NCBI GenBank assembly: GCA_031289285.1 | Contig: JAITPT010000148.1 | Span: 1-7,194, forward strand | Reading direction: 5' to 3' | Source of the DNA: Puniceicoccales bacterium | Lineage (GTDB): Bacteria; Verrucomicrobiota; Verrucomicrobiia; Opitutales; UBA953 | Length of the DNA stretch: 7,194 nucleotides | Shown: positions 6,503 through 7,194 of the stretch, piece after piece | How the letters are laid out: the number at the start of each line of letters is the position of its first letter | Numbering within the stretch: position 1 is the stretch's first letter | Notes under the pieces: model-generated | What the model was told of the DNA's origin: nothing | What the model saw: only the letters and a program-made list of their open reading frames with translations | Database searches by the model: none | Position numbers and translations under genes: made by a program

Positions 6503-6584
6503 AACAACCGCCCCTCAGGCCGCACCACACATCTCGCATTCTCTCCATCTCCTTTTCACGCCAACCGAAACGTCTTCATTTATT

Positions 6585-7194
6585 ATGTCCAACTACACTC
6601 AAGAAAACCGCCACGCCAGCATCGCCACGCCGCTGGGCAAAGACAAACTCCTCCTCAAGGGGCTGACTGGCGCGGAGCGCGTTAGCGCACTCTTTGAATA
6701 CAAACTCCGCCTCCAAAGCGCCGACCTCAACATAGACCCCGATACCATCCTCGGCAAAGACGCCACCATCACTATCGAAAACCCACTAAAAGAGGGCGGC
6801 AAACGCTATATTAACGGCATCGTCGCCGCCTTTGGACAGAGCGATGTCCAAGACGAACTCGCCGAGTATTCCGCGATACTCGTCCCAAAACTCTGGCTCG
6901 CCACACTCACTAAAGACTCACGCATTTTCCAAAAAAAAACCGCCAAACAGATACTCGAAACCATTATTAAGGAGGACACCAAAATCGCAAATTTTAGCGA
7001 CTCCGTCATGCACGCTGGCACTACCGTGCGCGAGCTTTGCCTCCAATATGACGAGACAGACTTCGCCTTCATCTCACGTCTCATGGAAGAGGAGGGCATC
7101 TACTATTATTTTGAGCACTCCGACGGCAAACACACACTCGTGCTCTGCGACGGCCCGAACGCGCACAGCCCAGTCTCCGAAGCCACGACGGTTC
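6585..7194 (+). CDS. vgrG: VgrG (TssI) type VI secretion spike protein, N-terminal part
   Basis: An open frame from ATG 6585 runs without a stop off the right edge, giving 203 residues of a protein usually over 550 long. VgrG is the trimeric gp27/gp5-like spike that caps the Hcp tube and carries effectors into target cells. The visible part is the gp27-like base. It shows LLLKGLTGAERVSALFEYKL (22-41), the LWLATLTKDSRIFQKKT segment (103-119) and the hallmark stretch at 148-178. That stretch contains CLQYDETDFAFISRL followed by the acidic EEEG and then YYYFEH. These match the Rhs/VgrG N-terminal family clearly. The gp5-like needle and any C-terminal effector extension lie outside the window. 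No Shine-Dalgarno precedes the start and the preceding leader is pyrimidine-rich. The 145-base gap and hairpin after clpV mean it may have its own promoter. It shares strand and pathway with clpV. Confidence 0.93.
   Translation, partial: MSNYTQENRHASIATPLGKDKLLLKGLTGAERVSALFEYKLRLQSADLNIDPDTILGKDATITIENPLKEGGKRYINGIVAAFGQSDVQDELAEYSAILVPKLWLATLTKDSRIFQKKTAKQILETIIKEDTKIANFSDSVMHAGTTVRELCLQYDETDFAFISRLMEEEGIYYYFEHSDGKHTLVLCDGPNAHSPVSEATTV

Overview
The window looks like chromosomal DNA from a GC-rich, diderm (Gram-negative) bacterium. Diderm status follows from the Lol-type lipoprotein export genes and the type VI secretion (T6SS) genes, both of which require an outer membrane or a cell envelope target. 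The Verrucomicrobiota (Opitutaceae-like) are my tentative guess, based on the C-ending codon style, leaders without Shine-Dalgarno sequences and repeat style. Nothing in the window proves this taxonomy.

Layout, left to right. (1) 1-532, plus strand: the 3' end of a probable antitoxin gene overlaps by 14 bases a complete PIN-domain ribonuclease toxin gene (VapC type). (2) 533-643: a convergent intergenic gap filled mostly by seven copies of a GTCCACC-core direct repeat, the first five exactly 12 bases apart. (3) 3472 down to 644, minus strand: a tight three-gene unit. It comprises an FtsX/LolC-type permease, its LolD-type ATPase (14-base overlap, Shine-Dalgarno inside the permease gene) and, 11 bases further on, a membrane-anchored MtfA-like (M90) zinc peptidase. 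(4) 3473-3703: a divergent intergenic region of 231 bases whose right-hand part is a nearly G-free leader for the next gene. (5) 3704-6439, plus strand: a complete ClpV (TssH), the AAA+ ATPase that disassembles contracted T6SS sheaths. (6) 6440-6584: a gap containing a 14-bp-arm hairpin. (7) 6585 to the window end, plus strand: the first 203 codons of a VgrG (TssI) spike protein, cut by the window edge.

Functionally there are three modules. The first is a toxin-antitoxin pair. The second is an outer-membrane lipoprotein release or other FtsX-type ABC system with an attached peptidase. The third is one edge of a T6SS cluster, in which VgrG forms the spike at the tip of the Hcp tube and ClpV recycles the TssB/TssC sheath after firing. 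Effector, immunity and other structural genes, if present, lie beyond 7194.

Translation signals are mixed. vapC and lolD have clear purine-rich Shine-Dalgarno sequences, while lolC, clpV and vgrG have none that I can see. In the stretches I counted on each strand, the coding strand carries clearly more C than G, so the bias follows gene orientation rather than one DNA strand. No RNA genes, insertion sequences, CRISPR arrays or origins were seen. I did not find a clearly new system. The best leads are the tandem repeat, the hairpin, the G-free clpV leader and the lol-linked peptidase with a shortened zinc-site loop.
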